DNA of 64,000 bases. It comes from Candidatus Bathyarchaeota archaeon. Lineage in GTDB: Archaea > Thermoproteota > Bathyarchaeia > TCS64. This document shows positions 25,598 through 33,985 of the stretch, in pieces (position 1 is the stretch's first letter; each line of letters starts with the position of its first letter). Made by a program: the position numbers and the translations under genes. Below the pieces are notes generated by a model. That model was not told the origin of the DNA, did not search any database, and saw only the letters and a program-made list of their open reading frames with translations. Location: contig JABIBQ010000028.1 of the NCBI GenBank assembly GCA_018652685.1, positions 1 through 64,000 of the forward strand. The letters are read 5' to 3'.

Positions 25598-26215
25598 GGT
25601 CTTCAAGGTCTTTCTCGCCTTCCTTGCGACTACCTTCATCTCGCTCTCAGTGAAGGGCTCTACGAATGCCCTGACTTTTGGGTGCAGTTCTTCGAATTTA
25701 TTGAACCTAGCAATGGCTTCGATGATAAATCCAACTGTTGTCTTCTTGAACAGAGGTGATTTCTCTATCAGCTTGTCTAGGACCTCCTCCGCCTTCTCGG
25801 GGTTGTGTTCAGCGATCTTTGCGAGTGCCTGGACCGTATGGTTCGCCAGCACGATGCTCTTGTGCTCCAGCTGTGGATACATCCTGTCCAGTAACGCTGG
25901 GATCTTCTTCTCGGAGTCCACAACTGCAAGGTTTCCCAGGGTACAAGTTGCCTCCCATCTGAGGACCGGGGGCTTTGCGTCGAGGTTACCGATGAACTTG
26001 TCCATGTATGGGGCAATTAACTCCGGGCGGTCCAATGATAACAACGATACCAGCTCAGATGAGCCCGTCTGGACACGCCTCTCCTCGCTGTCAAGCCCCG
26101 TGATCAATTGATCCAGGTACTGCTCTGGTTCAGGTGATAAGTACAGCTTGTATAGGTCCTTTGGGCGTGTCCCGTCCTCCCATTTCCCCCTCAGTATCTC
26201 ATGGATGTCCTTCAA
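25589..26215 (-). CDS. HEAT-repeat-like helical protein
   Basis: A 208-residue all-helical protein with repeats of the type LRWEATCTLGNLAVVDSEKK (about 90) and VLANHTVQALAKIAEHNPEK (about 121). This is the A/L-rich pattern of HEAT/armadillo units. The C-terminus is basic (KVVARKARKTLKTLG). No enzymatic motif is visible. The tracked start is TTG. The role is probably protein-protein interaction. Confidence 0.65.
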   Translation of the reverse strand: MKDIHEILRGKWEDGTRPKDLYKLYLSPEPEQYLDQLITGLDSEERRVQTGSSELVSLLSLDRPELIAPYMDKFIGNLDAKPPVLRWEATCTLGNLAVVDSEKKIPALLDRMYPQLEHKSIVLANHTVQALAKIAEHNPEKAEEVLDKLIEKSPLFKKTTVGFIIEAIARFNKFEELHPKVRAFVEPFTESEMKVVARKARKTLKTLG

Positions 26216-26700
26216 ACTGATTAACCTCCATTCTGAGCCTCTCTCCTAGATGTTTAACCCTATCCACGACCTCCGGGAACTGCTCACAGTCCCCGTTGAG
26301 GTCCTTACCGTACCTGAGACACTCCAGTCCCTGCTCCCCGTACACGTTGTACAGGCTAGTCCTTCCCCGCATGTGTGGCAAGGCGCGTTCTTGCTCAGGT
26401 ACTCGACACTGCCCACGAACGATAATCTGTTTGCGTTCATCCTAAAATTCACTAGGGTGGAGTATTTCCAGTGATTCGACGAGACCACAAGCATCTTTGC
26501 AAGCCACTCATACAGGTTGGATTCTGATGTCTGTATTCCCCTCGGCGATGAGCCCAGCTTGGGAGTAACTATTGACGATGAGGCTATGCAATAAATCCCT
26601 TTCAGAGCAGGGGATCTCAGAAAGTGACCCGATAATATTATGGATTAGGTCTTCAAAGACGCTCCCTTGGATTGGGGTATCTAAGAGATATTTTTCTGAG
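26199..26700 (-). pseudogene. probable frameshifted gene between the HEAT and aldolase genes
   Basis: No single ORF covers this ~465-bp stretch, but protein-like segments continue across three frames on the minus strand. The first is SVFEDLIHNIIGSLSEIP...NTDIRIQ, ending at a TGA at 26508. The second overlaps it in another frame as NLYEWLAKMLVVSSNHWKY...CHTCGEG. The third is RTSLYNVYGEQGLECLRYGK...RVKHLGERLRMEV, ending at 26199. Joined, they would give a ~165-residue protein with a CxxC motif. I do not recognise the family. Either the gene is decaying or the assembly carries two indels. Confidence 0.4.
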
Positions 26701-27439
26701 CCGCTTCCAAAGCAACCCTTGCCCCGTAATCAAGGAAACCGTCCGCTTCCCCGACCGTGTTGTACGTGTAGCCCTTCTCCTGCGCCCACGCGATGGTGTT
26801 CATGTTGCAGTAAAAGCCCGCTGGTTTACCCACCTTGTTGGCGACCTCGATGACCCTGTCTATCGCCCCGCTGTACACCGGGTTATCAAACTCAGGGGGT
26901 ACCCGGCCAAGGATGTTACTGGACAGGTCCCATGGGCCAATAAAGCAGGCGTCTATCCCGTCAACGCTGAGAATCTCCTCGATGTTGTCCACTGCCTCCT
27001 GTGTCTCCACCTGGACGGTTACCATCACCTCGTCGTTGGCAGTCGCCTTGTAGTCAGGGTCGTTCCTGGAGGCTCTGCGGGGCCCGAAACCCCTCGTCCC
27101 CACCGGGGGGTACTTGCACGCCCTCACGGCTGCCTCTGCTTCCTCTTTTGTGTTCACCCACGGAACAAGTATCCCATGAGCGCCGATATCCAGGATGCGC
27201 TTGATGAGCACCGGATCGTTCCATGCTGGCCTCACGATTGGCGTGCAGTCCGAGCCGTTCATGGCCTGAAGCATCATCTGCATGGTCTCAAGGCTCAGCG
27301 GAGCGTGCTCACCGTCAATCAGTACCCAGTCAAAGCCCATCCTGCTTATGACCTCGGTCACGTCCGGGTGCCCCAACCCCACGAAGCACCCCACCACCTG
27401 TTCACCCTTCATGAGTTTCTCTTTGAGCAAGTTCTTCAA
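26681..27439 (-). CDS. HpcH/HpaI-family class II aldolase
   Basis: This 252-residue TIM-barrel aldolase belongs to the 2-keto-3-deoxy sugar acid / 4-hydroxy-2-oxoheptanedioate aldolase family. The catalytic-region motifs are present: FDWVLIDGEHAPLS near 37, IVRPAWNDPVLIKRILDIGA near 68, the metal-binding glutamate in TVQVETQEAVDNIEEI near 140, and CFIGPWDLSSNIL near 165. It cleaves or makes a pyruvate-derived aldol; the natural substrate is unknown. The tracked start is TTG. Upstream lies the repeated non-coding element, whose ATATAT segment might supply its promoter. Confidence 0.88.
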   Translation of the reverse strand: MKNLLKEKLMKGEQVVGCFVGLGHPDVTEVISRMGFDWVLIDGEHAPLSLETMQMMLQAMNGSDCTPIVRPAWNDPVLIKRILDIGAHGILVPWVNTKEEAEAAVRACKYPPVGTRGFGPRRASRNDPDYKATANDEVMVTVQVETQEAVDNIEEILSVDGIDACFIGPWDLSSNILGRVPPEFDNPVYSGAIDRVIEVANKVGKPAGFYCNMNTIAWAQEKGYTYNTVGEADGFLDYGARVALEAAQKNIS

Positions 27440-27548
27440 ATTTAATCACTATGTAACTCCACCGTAGGCATAACAAACTTTGGTCTGGTTCCGCGCACCG
27501 TGTGCTAAAGTATCCTCCCCTGTCCCACCCGGTACCAAGATTGCACAC

Positions 27549-27647
27549 CTTTTTTCCCCCTTAATCCCGGTTACTTGACACAAGAACTGGCTCCCAGAAT
27601 TTTTTTTGCGATATATGTGGTAACCACTCACAGAAAGCCGGTTTGGG
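27549..27647 (+). repeat. ~99-nt repeated non-coding element, copy 1
   Basis: This element recurs inverted at 44731-44829. Shared blocks, in order, are TTTTTTCCC...TTA, GGTTACTTGACACA (27569-27582), an AT-rich ~28-nt spacer, ATATAT, TAACCACTCACA (27621-27632), and GAAA-CGGT-type sequence. Both copies are about 99 nt long with the same block spacing. The blocks are conserved while the spacers differ, which suggests a functional site or RNA rather than a recent duplication. Confidence 0.6.
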
Positions 27648-27696
27648 CTCTCTAATATTATTTTTTTACGTTTGAAAGAGGCAGGAATCAATAATT

Positions 27697-27726
27697 CCCT
27701 TATGTCATGATACTTGACACAAGAAA
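27697..27726 (+). repeat. partial third copy of the repeated element
   Basis: CCCTTATGTCATGATACTTGACACA matches the first half of the inverted copy at 44.8 kb (CCCTTATGT...TACTTGACACA). The second half is missing, because the stop codon of the M24 peptidase gene follows directly. It lies ~130 bp from copy 1 in the same orientation. Confidence 0.5.
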
Positions 27727-28881
27727 TTAGATGGTGGTGAGTTCCTTGTGGAAGTTGCTGAACGTTTCACCGCCCGTCTTGGTCACGAGCACCACGTCCT
27801 CCACCCTTGCGCTCCACTCACCGAACAGCAGAATACTGGGCTCGACCGTGAAAGTCATTCCCTCCTGAAGCATCGTCTTGTCCGGGATGTACAGGTACGG
27901 CGGCTCGTGGACCGTCAATCCGATCCCGTGCCCAAGCCTGTGGACAAAGTTCTCGCCGTATCCGCCACGCTCGATTATGCCCCTTGCGACGCTATCAAGT
28001 TGCTCGCATGTAAGCTCCCCCTCCTTCATCTGTTCAATCGCTGTGCCCTGCGCCGTCATGACAAGGTCATGGATCTCCTGCACCTTTGCCGGAGGCTCCC
28101 CAACGTACACGGTCCTGCCGAAATCGCTGCAGTAGCCGTCATAGACGCACCCGAAATCAAAGCTGATGGTATCTCCATCCTCCAATAGCCTAGGCTTGTC
28201 AGGAGACTCGCCCAGAATCCATGGATGGTTGGGACTCCTGAACCTGACGCCCGTCACGAAGCTGTTGTAATCCGCGCCCTGCTTCCTGAACTCGTAGTCG
28301 ATGGCGTTTGCTACATCTATCTCGCTCTGCCCCCTTTCGAGGCCGTCCACAACCTTTCCGTAGACTCGATCCGTGATCTCCCCGGCCTTCTTCATGACCT
28401 CGATCTCGTCGCTGTCCTTGATCATTCGCATGGGCTCGATTATCTCGCTTGCGTTGCTGAGCTTGCTGTAAGGCATAACCTGACGGAACAGGAGGACAGT
28501 GTGGGCCCATGCCCTCTCCTCGATGGCAACTCCCTTTCCCCTCATGTTAAGCTGGCCGATGACCTCCCTGAGGATCTCCTTCGGCCGCTCGCTCTCGTCC
28601 AGTATCTTTACCCTGGTTATCCAGGGCTTTCCCTCGGCCTGCTTCTTCCAGCCACTCGCTCCCATCCGGGGCGCGAGAATTGTTATGCCGCCGGTTAACG
28701 TGATGTATGCGCCGTGAATGTAATCCCCAAAGCTGTTGTTGTCAGTTAGCTCGGGGCCCTTCCGCTTGATACCTGTCAAGTAGAACAAGTTGGCGCCCCT
28801 TCTAAGATACATGAGGGCTATGCCCCTCTCCCGCATGGCCTCGCGTACTCTGCTGAGCCTTCCCTCGTAGTCCATAACCAA
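27727..28881 (-). CDS. M24-family metallopeptidase (Xaa-Pro dipeptidase-like)
   Basis: A 384-residue creatinase/prolidase-type protein. The N-terminal creatinase domain is followed by the pita-bread catalytic domain. The dinuclear metal ligands are visible: Asp in ISFDFGCVYDG, Asp in YCSDFGRTVY, His in HRLGHGIGLTVHEPP, and Glu in FTVEPSIL and ARVEDVV. It probably hydrolyses X-Pro dipeptides or a related amide. A second M24 protein lies at 60.9 kb. It is next to aminotransferase, PhzF and aminoacylase-like genes, which suggests peptide or amino-acid catabolism. ATG 28875 is an alternative start. Confidence 0.9.
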   Translation of the reverse strand: MVMDYEGRLSRVREAMRERGIALMYLRRGANLFYLTGIKRKGPELTDNNSFGDYIHGAYITLTGGITILAPRMGASGWKKQAEGKPWITRVKILDESERPKEILREVIGQLNMRGKGVAIEERAWAHTVLLFRQVMPYSKLSNASEIIEPMRMIKDSDEIEVMKKAGEITDRVYGKVVDGLERGQSEIDVANAIDYEFRKQGADYNSFVTGVRFRSPNHPWILGESPDKPRLLEDGDTISFDFGCVYDGYCSDFGRTVYVGEPPAKVQEIHDLVMTAQGTAIEQMKEGELTCEQLDSVARGIIERGGYGENFVHRLGHGIGLTVHEPPYLYIPDKTMLQEGMTFTVEPSILLFGEWSARVEDVVLVTKTGGETFSNFHKELTTI

Positions 28882-28911
28882 TGGATATGTCCCGCAAGTA
28901 TAAGAAAGATA

Positions 28912-30075
28912 TTAGAGGGTCTTGACGACCTCGTCAAGCTTATCCATGAACCTGTCTGCCTGGTCCACGGTGTTGTAAAAGTGTGGGGAAACCCTGATCC
29001 CGCCGACCCTCTGGGCGCACCAATAGTTCTCTGCGTTCAGCTTTTCCACAACCTCCTTTAACTCCGGTACCACGACGTTGAGGTAACAGTGGCAGTTCAC
29101 GTCCTCGTGGTTCTGGAGACTGTATCCCCTCTCGGTCAAACCATCAACCAACTTGGATACCAGTTTCTTGTTCTGGGTCTCGATCTCTTTCATCCCATGA
29201 TCCAACAACACCTTCATGCTGTTGGCGACCGCCACAATGGTGGACTCCGGGCTTCTGGCGACTGCGTATTTGTTAATTCCCTCTTTCAGCTCGAAACTGT
29301 GCTCCTTGTACAGGCCATTGATCTCTCCCTGCTCGTAGCTGTACGCCCCACCGCTCACGTAAACAGGATCATATCTGTCAACATGTTCCTCGTTCATGTA
29401 GAGGTAACCTGTGCAGTTCGAGGGCATCCCGCCGAGTAGCCACTTGTACGTGCTGGTGGCGGCAAAATCCACGCCAGTCTTGTCGATCTGCCAGTCAATG
29501 GATCCCATGCTCTGGGTCGCGTCGACCACCAAGTATGCCCCATGGTCATGGGCCAGATCAGCTAGGGCCTTGATATCGAATAGGTACCCATTGAACCAGC
29601 TTGGCTGGTCAACGTAAATCACTACCGTGTCATCGTCTACCACCTTCTCGAACGCGTCTGTATCGACAACTCCTCCCTCGCTTGCCAGCCATCTAGCCTC
29701 TGCTCCTCTCTCCTCAGCCTTCCGCACGAGGGCTGCCCCCATCGGGAAAGCAAGGTCTGTTGATACCACGTTATCCCCCTTCTTGATGGGGATCATGCTC
29801 ATGGCGATGTTCATGCCAGTGGACGCGTTTGGCACGTTCAAAACCTCACTTGTCTTTGCCCCGATGACCTTGGAGAAGTACTCCAGCGCGTTCGCTTTCG
29901 CGTTCTCTCCTTCCTTGACGTTAAACGCCCATTTCGCATTTCCACTAATGTGGTTTACATAGGCATCGTTGTAGAATTTCATTATATCAAGTGTACTCTG
30001 AGGTACACATCCCATTACCGCGTTGTCAAAGTAGACGAGCTTCTCTGCCAGTGGGAAACTATCCTTGAGTTGCAA
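28912..30075 (-). CDS. class V aminotransferase / cysteine desulfurase-like PLP enzyme
   Basis: A fold-type I PLP enzyme of 387 residues. The N-terminus PLAEKLVYFDNAVMGCVPQST is typical of class V members. The aspartate that contacts PLP is in YLVVDATQSMGSIDW near 183, and the PLP lysine is in AATSTYKWLLGG near 209. No conserved active-site cysteine loop is evident, so an aminotransferase, lyase or kynureninase-like role is likelier than sulfur mobilisation. The tracked start is TTG, with a purine-rich GGTGAT upstream. It lies between the M24 peptidase and PhzF genes on the same strand. Confidence 0.85.
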   Translation of the reverse strand: MQLKDSFPLAEKLVYFDNAVMGCVPQSTLDIMKFYNDAYVNHISGNAKWAFNVKEGENAKANALEYFSKVIGAKTSEVLNVPNASTGMNIAMSMIPIKKGDNVVSTDLAFPMGAALVRKAEERGAEARWLASEGGVVDTDAFEKVVDDDTVVIYVDQPSWFNGYLFDIKALADLAHDHGAYLVVDATQSMGSIDWQIDKTGVDFAATSTYKWLLGGMPSNCTGYLYMNEEHVDRYDPVYVSGGAYSYEQGEINGLYKEHSFELKEGINKYAVARSPESTIVAVANSMKVLLDHGMKEIETQNKKLVSKLVDGLTERGYSLQNHEDVNCHCYLNVVVPELKEVVEKLNAENYWCAQRVGGIRVSPHFYNTVDQADRFMDKLDEVVKTL

Positions 30076-30117
30076 ATTATATCACCAATAATCCACTCTT
30101 GAGGGATTTAACATCCC

Positions 30118-30990
30118 CTACACGAGCTCTCCCTTTGCGACGTAGGCAACCTTGCCGCCTACCTCGACACTGATCTCGTCGCCTCTCTCCTCTCCTTTCA
30201 GGTAAAGGATCGATGGTCTATTCATCTCTGCTCCCTGCTCGACATTGACGTCCACTTTAGAGCCGCCGAAATATCTGTGCTTCACACTGTAGCCCAGAAA
30301 ACACCCGTTGGCACTGCCAGTTGCCGGGTCTTCCCCTTTTCCCATCATTCTAGCCTTTGCGTGGTTTGCCGAGTCCTCTGGCTCCTTGCAGAACATGAAG
30401 GGTGTACTGGCCTTTCTTCCGTTGCTGTACTCCGCCAGCTTATCGACATCCACCTTTACTCTTTTCAGTGCTGCCCTTGTTTTCAACGGAACCATGTAAA
30501 AGTAAACTCCGGTCGATACCTCTTGGATGGGGTAATCTGTATCGAAGTCTTCGACTGATAGACCAAGTATCTCTGCGAATGGCTCGATTGGGTGCTTGTC
30601 ACCGAACTTCGGGTTTAACTGAGTCATCCAGAGCACCCCCGGCTCATCTCCCTCGTAGTTGAACTTCACCGGAATGAGCCCTGCCTTCATGTCAAGGGTT
30701 AGCTCCTCAACATTATCCTTCAACAGCTCTTTCTGTGCAATATAGGCTGTCCCGAGGGTAGGGTGACCTGCGAAAGGAAGCTCGCTTTCAGTTGTAAATA
30801 TCCTGACCTTGAACGTTTTTTTCTCCAAGTCGTACCCTGTTATGAAAGTAGTCTCACTGAAGTGCATCTCACGAGCGATCTTCTGCATCATCTCGGTCTC
30901 TAAACCGCCCTCGTCAAACACTACCGCTAACTGATTTCCCGCGTACTTCGCCTCGGCGAAAACATCTACTATGAATAATGGAAGTTTCAT
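30118..30990 (-). CDS. PhzF-family isomerase/epimerase
   Basis: A 290-residue PhzF-fold protein. The N-terminus LFIVDVFAEAKYAGNQLAVV and the segment FSETTFI, with the catalytic glutamate near residue 46, are diagnostic. IFTTESELPFAGHPTLGTAY near 66 and GEDPATGSANGCFLGY near 216 match the two conserved glycine-rich loops. Family members catalyse proton shifts on small acids; the substrate here is unknown. It is co-directional with the class V enzyme. Confidence 0.9.
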   Translation of the reverse strand: MKLPLFIVDVFAEAKYAGNQLAVVFDEGGLETEMMQKIAREMHFSETTFITGYDLEKKTFKVRIFTTESELPFAGHPTLGTAYIAQKELLKDNVEELTLDMKAGLIPVKFNYEGDEPGVLWMTQLNPKFGDKHPIEPFAEILGLSVEDFDTDYPIQEVSTGVYFYMVPLKTRAALKRVKVDVDKLAEYSNGRKASTPFMFCKEPEDSANHAKARMMGKGEDPATGSANGCFLGYSVKHRYFGGSKVDVNVEQGAEMNRPSILYLKGEERGDEISVEVGGKVAYVAKGELV

Positions 30991-31063
30991 ACCATGAAGT
31001 ACGGTCTCTGGTTTTCAATTTTCCCTCACAAAAGTAAAACGCTTGAATCGTTAATTGAATGTC

Positions 31064-32824
31064 ATGACTGAGTATGATGTTTTAATCAGGAATGGTTTAA
31101 TCGTAGACGGCTCTGGTGGCGAGCCGTTCAAGGGAGAGCTAGCCGTCAAAGACGGGAAAATCACCGAGGTTAAGAACACAATCGAGGGAGAAGCCATTCG
31201 CGTCATCGATGCGGGTGGACAAGCTGTAACACCCGGGTTCATCGATGTTCACAACCACGGCGACCTGAGTATACTATACTACCCCAAGGCCGACGGCTTT
31301 GTCAGGCAAGGTATCACCACTTTCGTTGGAGGTCAGTGCGGCGACAGCATGGGCCCATTCGGGGACTATATCGGTCTCCCTTGGATCCACTCTGACCTTT
31401 TCACCGATATCGCACCAATGATGTACGTCAAGGACTGGCTGCAGCCTCGGGACCAGTTCAACGAGCGCCACTTGGATCTATTTGGCTGGGAGATCGACTG
31501 GCGGGACCTGAGCGAGTTCCATAAAAAAGTCGAGTCCACCGGGATGAGTCCCAACATGGTTCCAATGGTCGGTCACGGCGATATTCGGAGCCTCGTCATG
31601 GGTCCACAGTTCGACCGTGCAGCTACCCCAGATGAAATCTCCCTGATGGTTGAGGAAACGGAGAAAGCAATGATTGAGGGGTGCAGAGGCGTCACCGTTG
31701 GCAGGGACTATGACCCTGGAATCTGGGCAGAATGGGACGAGTTAATCGCCTGTGCCAAAGCATCCGCTAAATATGATGGAATATACGCAAGTCACAGTCT
31801 GCGCACCGGTCACAGGAAGCCTAGAAGACCCGGTGAACACCCTCCCGTAAAGCTTAACGGAGTGTTAGAGGCGCTGAACATTGGTAGGGAGACTGGGATG
31901 CCTATCCAAGTAAGCCATCTAGGAGTTCTCTACGACATTGTTCCCGGTGACAACCGTGTTCTAATGAAGGCTGCTATCGACGCAACGCTAAACCTCATCG
32001 ATGAAGCAATCGTCGATGGGGTCGAGGCTGACTTTGACACAATACCTCATCATCTTACGGGTGGAATCGGTACAAGCCCATGGCTGGTACATAGTCTGAG
32101 ACCCTGGCTGGCAATCGCTGGTAGCCCCGAGCAGTTGGCTAATGCACTACGAATGCCTGATTTCAGGAAAGAAATTACTGAGAGTATCTGCGCTGGAAAG
32201 CACTACAGTCTGAACCCTAACATTAACCCCAAGTGGGCAGCTAGCAGGGTCATCGTTGAATGCACCGAATCTAGTTTTATCGAGAAAACTGTGTCTAAGA
32301 TTGCCATTGAGTCTAAAGTCGATGAGCTTGTTGCGCTCTATAACATCCTTCAAACCGATCCGTACACCAAGGTCGTGCGTCGTGGTGATGATGACTGGGC
32401 CAAAATGGAATTCTACAAGCACCCTAACGCGATGATTGGTGTTGACACTTTCGCCGTTGACGACTCGCGACAAAGCCGATCAAACCCCCCTACCTATCCG
32501 AACCAGAACAGTTTTGGTGGTTTCCCGTGTTATCTCAGGCGAGCTGTTCGCGAGACTGGTACAATGACAATTCAGGAAGCGGTTCACAAGATCACCGGTA
32601 GCCCTGCAAAGAAATTCAAGCTAATTGACCGAGGGCTATTGAAACCTGGTTTCTACGCTGATATCGCCGTCTGGGACCCCGAGACCATCACCGATACGGG
32701 AGACCAGATTGAACCACGCAAGTATCCTAAGGGTGTCAATTATGTCCTAGTAAACGGGGCTTTGGTCGTCGACAGGAATGCTCATACTGGCAGCTTGTCG
32801 GGCAAGGTTCTGTACAGGGAGTAA
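31064..32824 (+). CDS. D-aminoacylase/N-acyl-D-amino-acid deacylase-like amidohydrolase
   Basis: An amidohydrolase-superfamily enzyme of ~586 residues. The family N-terminus DVLIRNGLIVDGSGGEPFKG and the metal motif GFIDVHNHGD near 63 are clear. GGQCGDSMGP carries the cysteine that bridges metals in aminoacylases of this type, and QVSHLG near 286 gives another His. The C-terminal beta-sandwich ends with GLLKPGFYADIAVWDPETI. It probably removes acyl groups from D-amino acids or opens a cyclic amide. ATG 31064 is used rather than the TTG at 31055. It is transcribed divergently from the PhzF gene. Confidence 0.85.
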   Translation: MTEYDVLIRNGLIVDGSGGEPFKGELAVKDGKITEVKNTIEGEAIRVIDAGGQAVTPGFIDVHNHGDLSILYYPKADGFVRQGITTFVGGQCGDSMGPFGDYIGLPWIHSDLFTDIAPMMYVKDWLQPRDQFNERHLDLFGWEIDWRDLSEFHKKVESTGMSPNMVPMVGHGDIRSLVMGPQFDRAATPDEISLMVEETEKAMIEGCRGVTVGRDYDPGIWAEWDELIACAKASAKYDGIYASHSLRTGHRKPRRPGEHPPVKLNGVLEALNIGRETGMPIQVSHLGVLYDIVPGDNRVLMKAAIDATLNLIDEAIVDGVEADFDTIPHHLTGGIGTSPWLVHSLRPWLAIAGSPEQLANALRMPDFRKEITESICAGKHYSLNPNINPKWAASRVIVECTESSFIEKTVSKIAIESKVDELVALYNILQTDPYTKVVRRGDDDWAKMEFYKHPNAMIGVDTFAVDDSRQSRSNPPTYPNQNSFGGFPCYLRRAVRETGTMTIQEAVHKITGSPAKKFKLIDRGLLKPGFYADIAVWDPETITDTGDQIEPRKYPKGVNYVLVNGALVVDRNAHTGSLSGKVLYRE

Positions 32825-32825
32825 A

Positions 32826-33938
32826 TTACTCCCATTCTTTCATCTCCGTATTCGTCATCTGCTTGATGTCGAAGAGGTACTCCTCCTCCCTCTCGCTCAC
32901 CAGCGTGATCGAGATACCGCTCTCTCCCTTCCTCGCGGTCCTGCCTATCCTGTGGAAATATACCTCGGGGTCCTCGGGTATCTCGTAGTTGATGATGTGG
33001 GTCAAACCTTTGATGTCAAGCCCCCTAGACGCCACATCTGTTGAGACGAGGTATTTCGCCTGTCTCTTCAGGAGCTTCGTGACAGCGATTTCCCTCTGTT
33101 GCTGGGTAAATCTCCCGTGAAGAGGCTCCACGAGGTATCTTTCCTTTTTCAGCTTCTCCGCAAGCCTGTCAACCGTGTTCCTCCTGTTACAGAATATCAG
33201 TCCCCTGTCCACATCCAGCTCGTCCAGAAGCTGGAATAACCTGGCGTCCCGGGTTTCTTCATCTACCTCGATATAGAACTGGTTAACGTTTGTCTGCGCT
33301 ATCTCCTCGCTGGAAACGAGGACTTTTCGGGGGTGTCTCATATGTCTGAACGAGACATCGATAATCTTCTGGCTAATTGTTGCGGACCAGAGACTTGTCT
33401 GCCTCACAAATGGGAGCGCACTCAATATCCCAGTGACCTCTTTCATGAACCCCATCTCCAGCATCTTATCAGCCTCGTCGATGACAGCTACCTTTGCGTG
33501 GCTGAGGTTCAACACGCCCCTTTTCCTGACAAGATCCAGTAGTCTTCCAGGCGTGGCAATTATCACGTGTGTCGGTCTAGAAAGCAACGCCATCTGTCTT
33601 TGCATATTTCTCCCTCCGTGGATGCAGAGTATCTTGATGTTCATGAATTTAGAGTAGCTCCTGATCATGGCCGCGATCTGTGTGGCAAGCTCCCTTGTGG
33701 GGGCCAATACCACTCCCTGTATGAACGGTTTAGAGGGGTCTACCTTTACCAGCAGAGGTATCCCGAAAGCGGCGGTCTTCCCTGTGCCAGTCTGCGCCTG
33801 TCCGATCACGTCCCTCCCACTGAGAAGCACAGGAATGGCTTTCTTTTGGATAGGAGTCATCTTCTTAAAACCTGCCTTTCTTATACCTTTCTGGAGCTCC
33901 TCGCTCAACTGTAACTTGTCGAAATCGGATGACTCCAT
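32826..33938 (-). CDS. DEAD-box ATP-dependent RNA helicase
   Basis: A compact two-domain helicase (~370 residues). The Q motif is at FKKMTPIQKKAIP, motif I at AQTGTGKTAAFG, Ia at PTRELATQ, Ib at ATPGRLLD, II at IDEADKM (DEAD), III at WSATI, then IV-VI at GLIFCNRR, STDVASRGLD and HRIGRTAR. Motif III is SAT as expected. There is no long C-terminal extension. It probably remodels structured RNA during cold adaptation or ribosome assembly. ATG 33938 is preferred to the GTG three codons upstream. Confidence 0.95.
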   Translation of the reverse strand: MESSDFDKLQLSEELQKGIRKAGFKKMTPIQKKAIPVLLSGRDVIGQAQTGTGKTAAFGIPLLVKVDPSKPFIQGVVLAPTRELATQIAAMIRSYSKFMNIKILCIHGGRNMQRQMALLSRPTHVIIATPGRLLDLVRKRGVLNLSHAKVAVIDEADKMLEMGFMKEVTGILSALPFVRQTSLWSATISQKIIDVSFRHMRHPRKVLVSSEEIAQTNVNQFYIEVDEETRDARLFQLLDELDVDRGLIFCNRRNTVDRLAEKLKKERYLVEPLHGRFTQQQREIAVTKLLKRQAKYLVSTDVASRGLDIKGLTHIINYEIPEDPEVYFHRIGRTARKGESGISITLVSEREEEYLFDIKQMTNTEMKEWE

Positions 33939-33985
33939 GGTGTTCACTCGCCTAGATGTATTGCGGTCTTCGTTAAAAGGATGGG

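Noticed and set aside
26246-26494. 82-aa ORF on the minus strand as an intact gene
   Set aside because: Only its N-terminal part is protein-like. The Ser/Thr-rich tail looks like an out-of-frame reading, so it is treated as part of a frameshifted gene.
26672-27445. 257-aa plus-strand ORF
   Set aside because: It is the exact antisense of the HpcH/HpaI aldolase; its composition (H, V, R, P-rich) is typical of a shadow frame.
28225-28698. 157-aa plus-strand ORF
   Set aside because: It is antisense to the M24 peptidase and has no recognisable motif.
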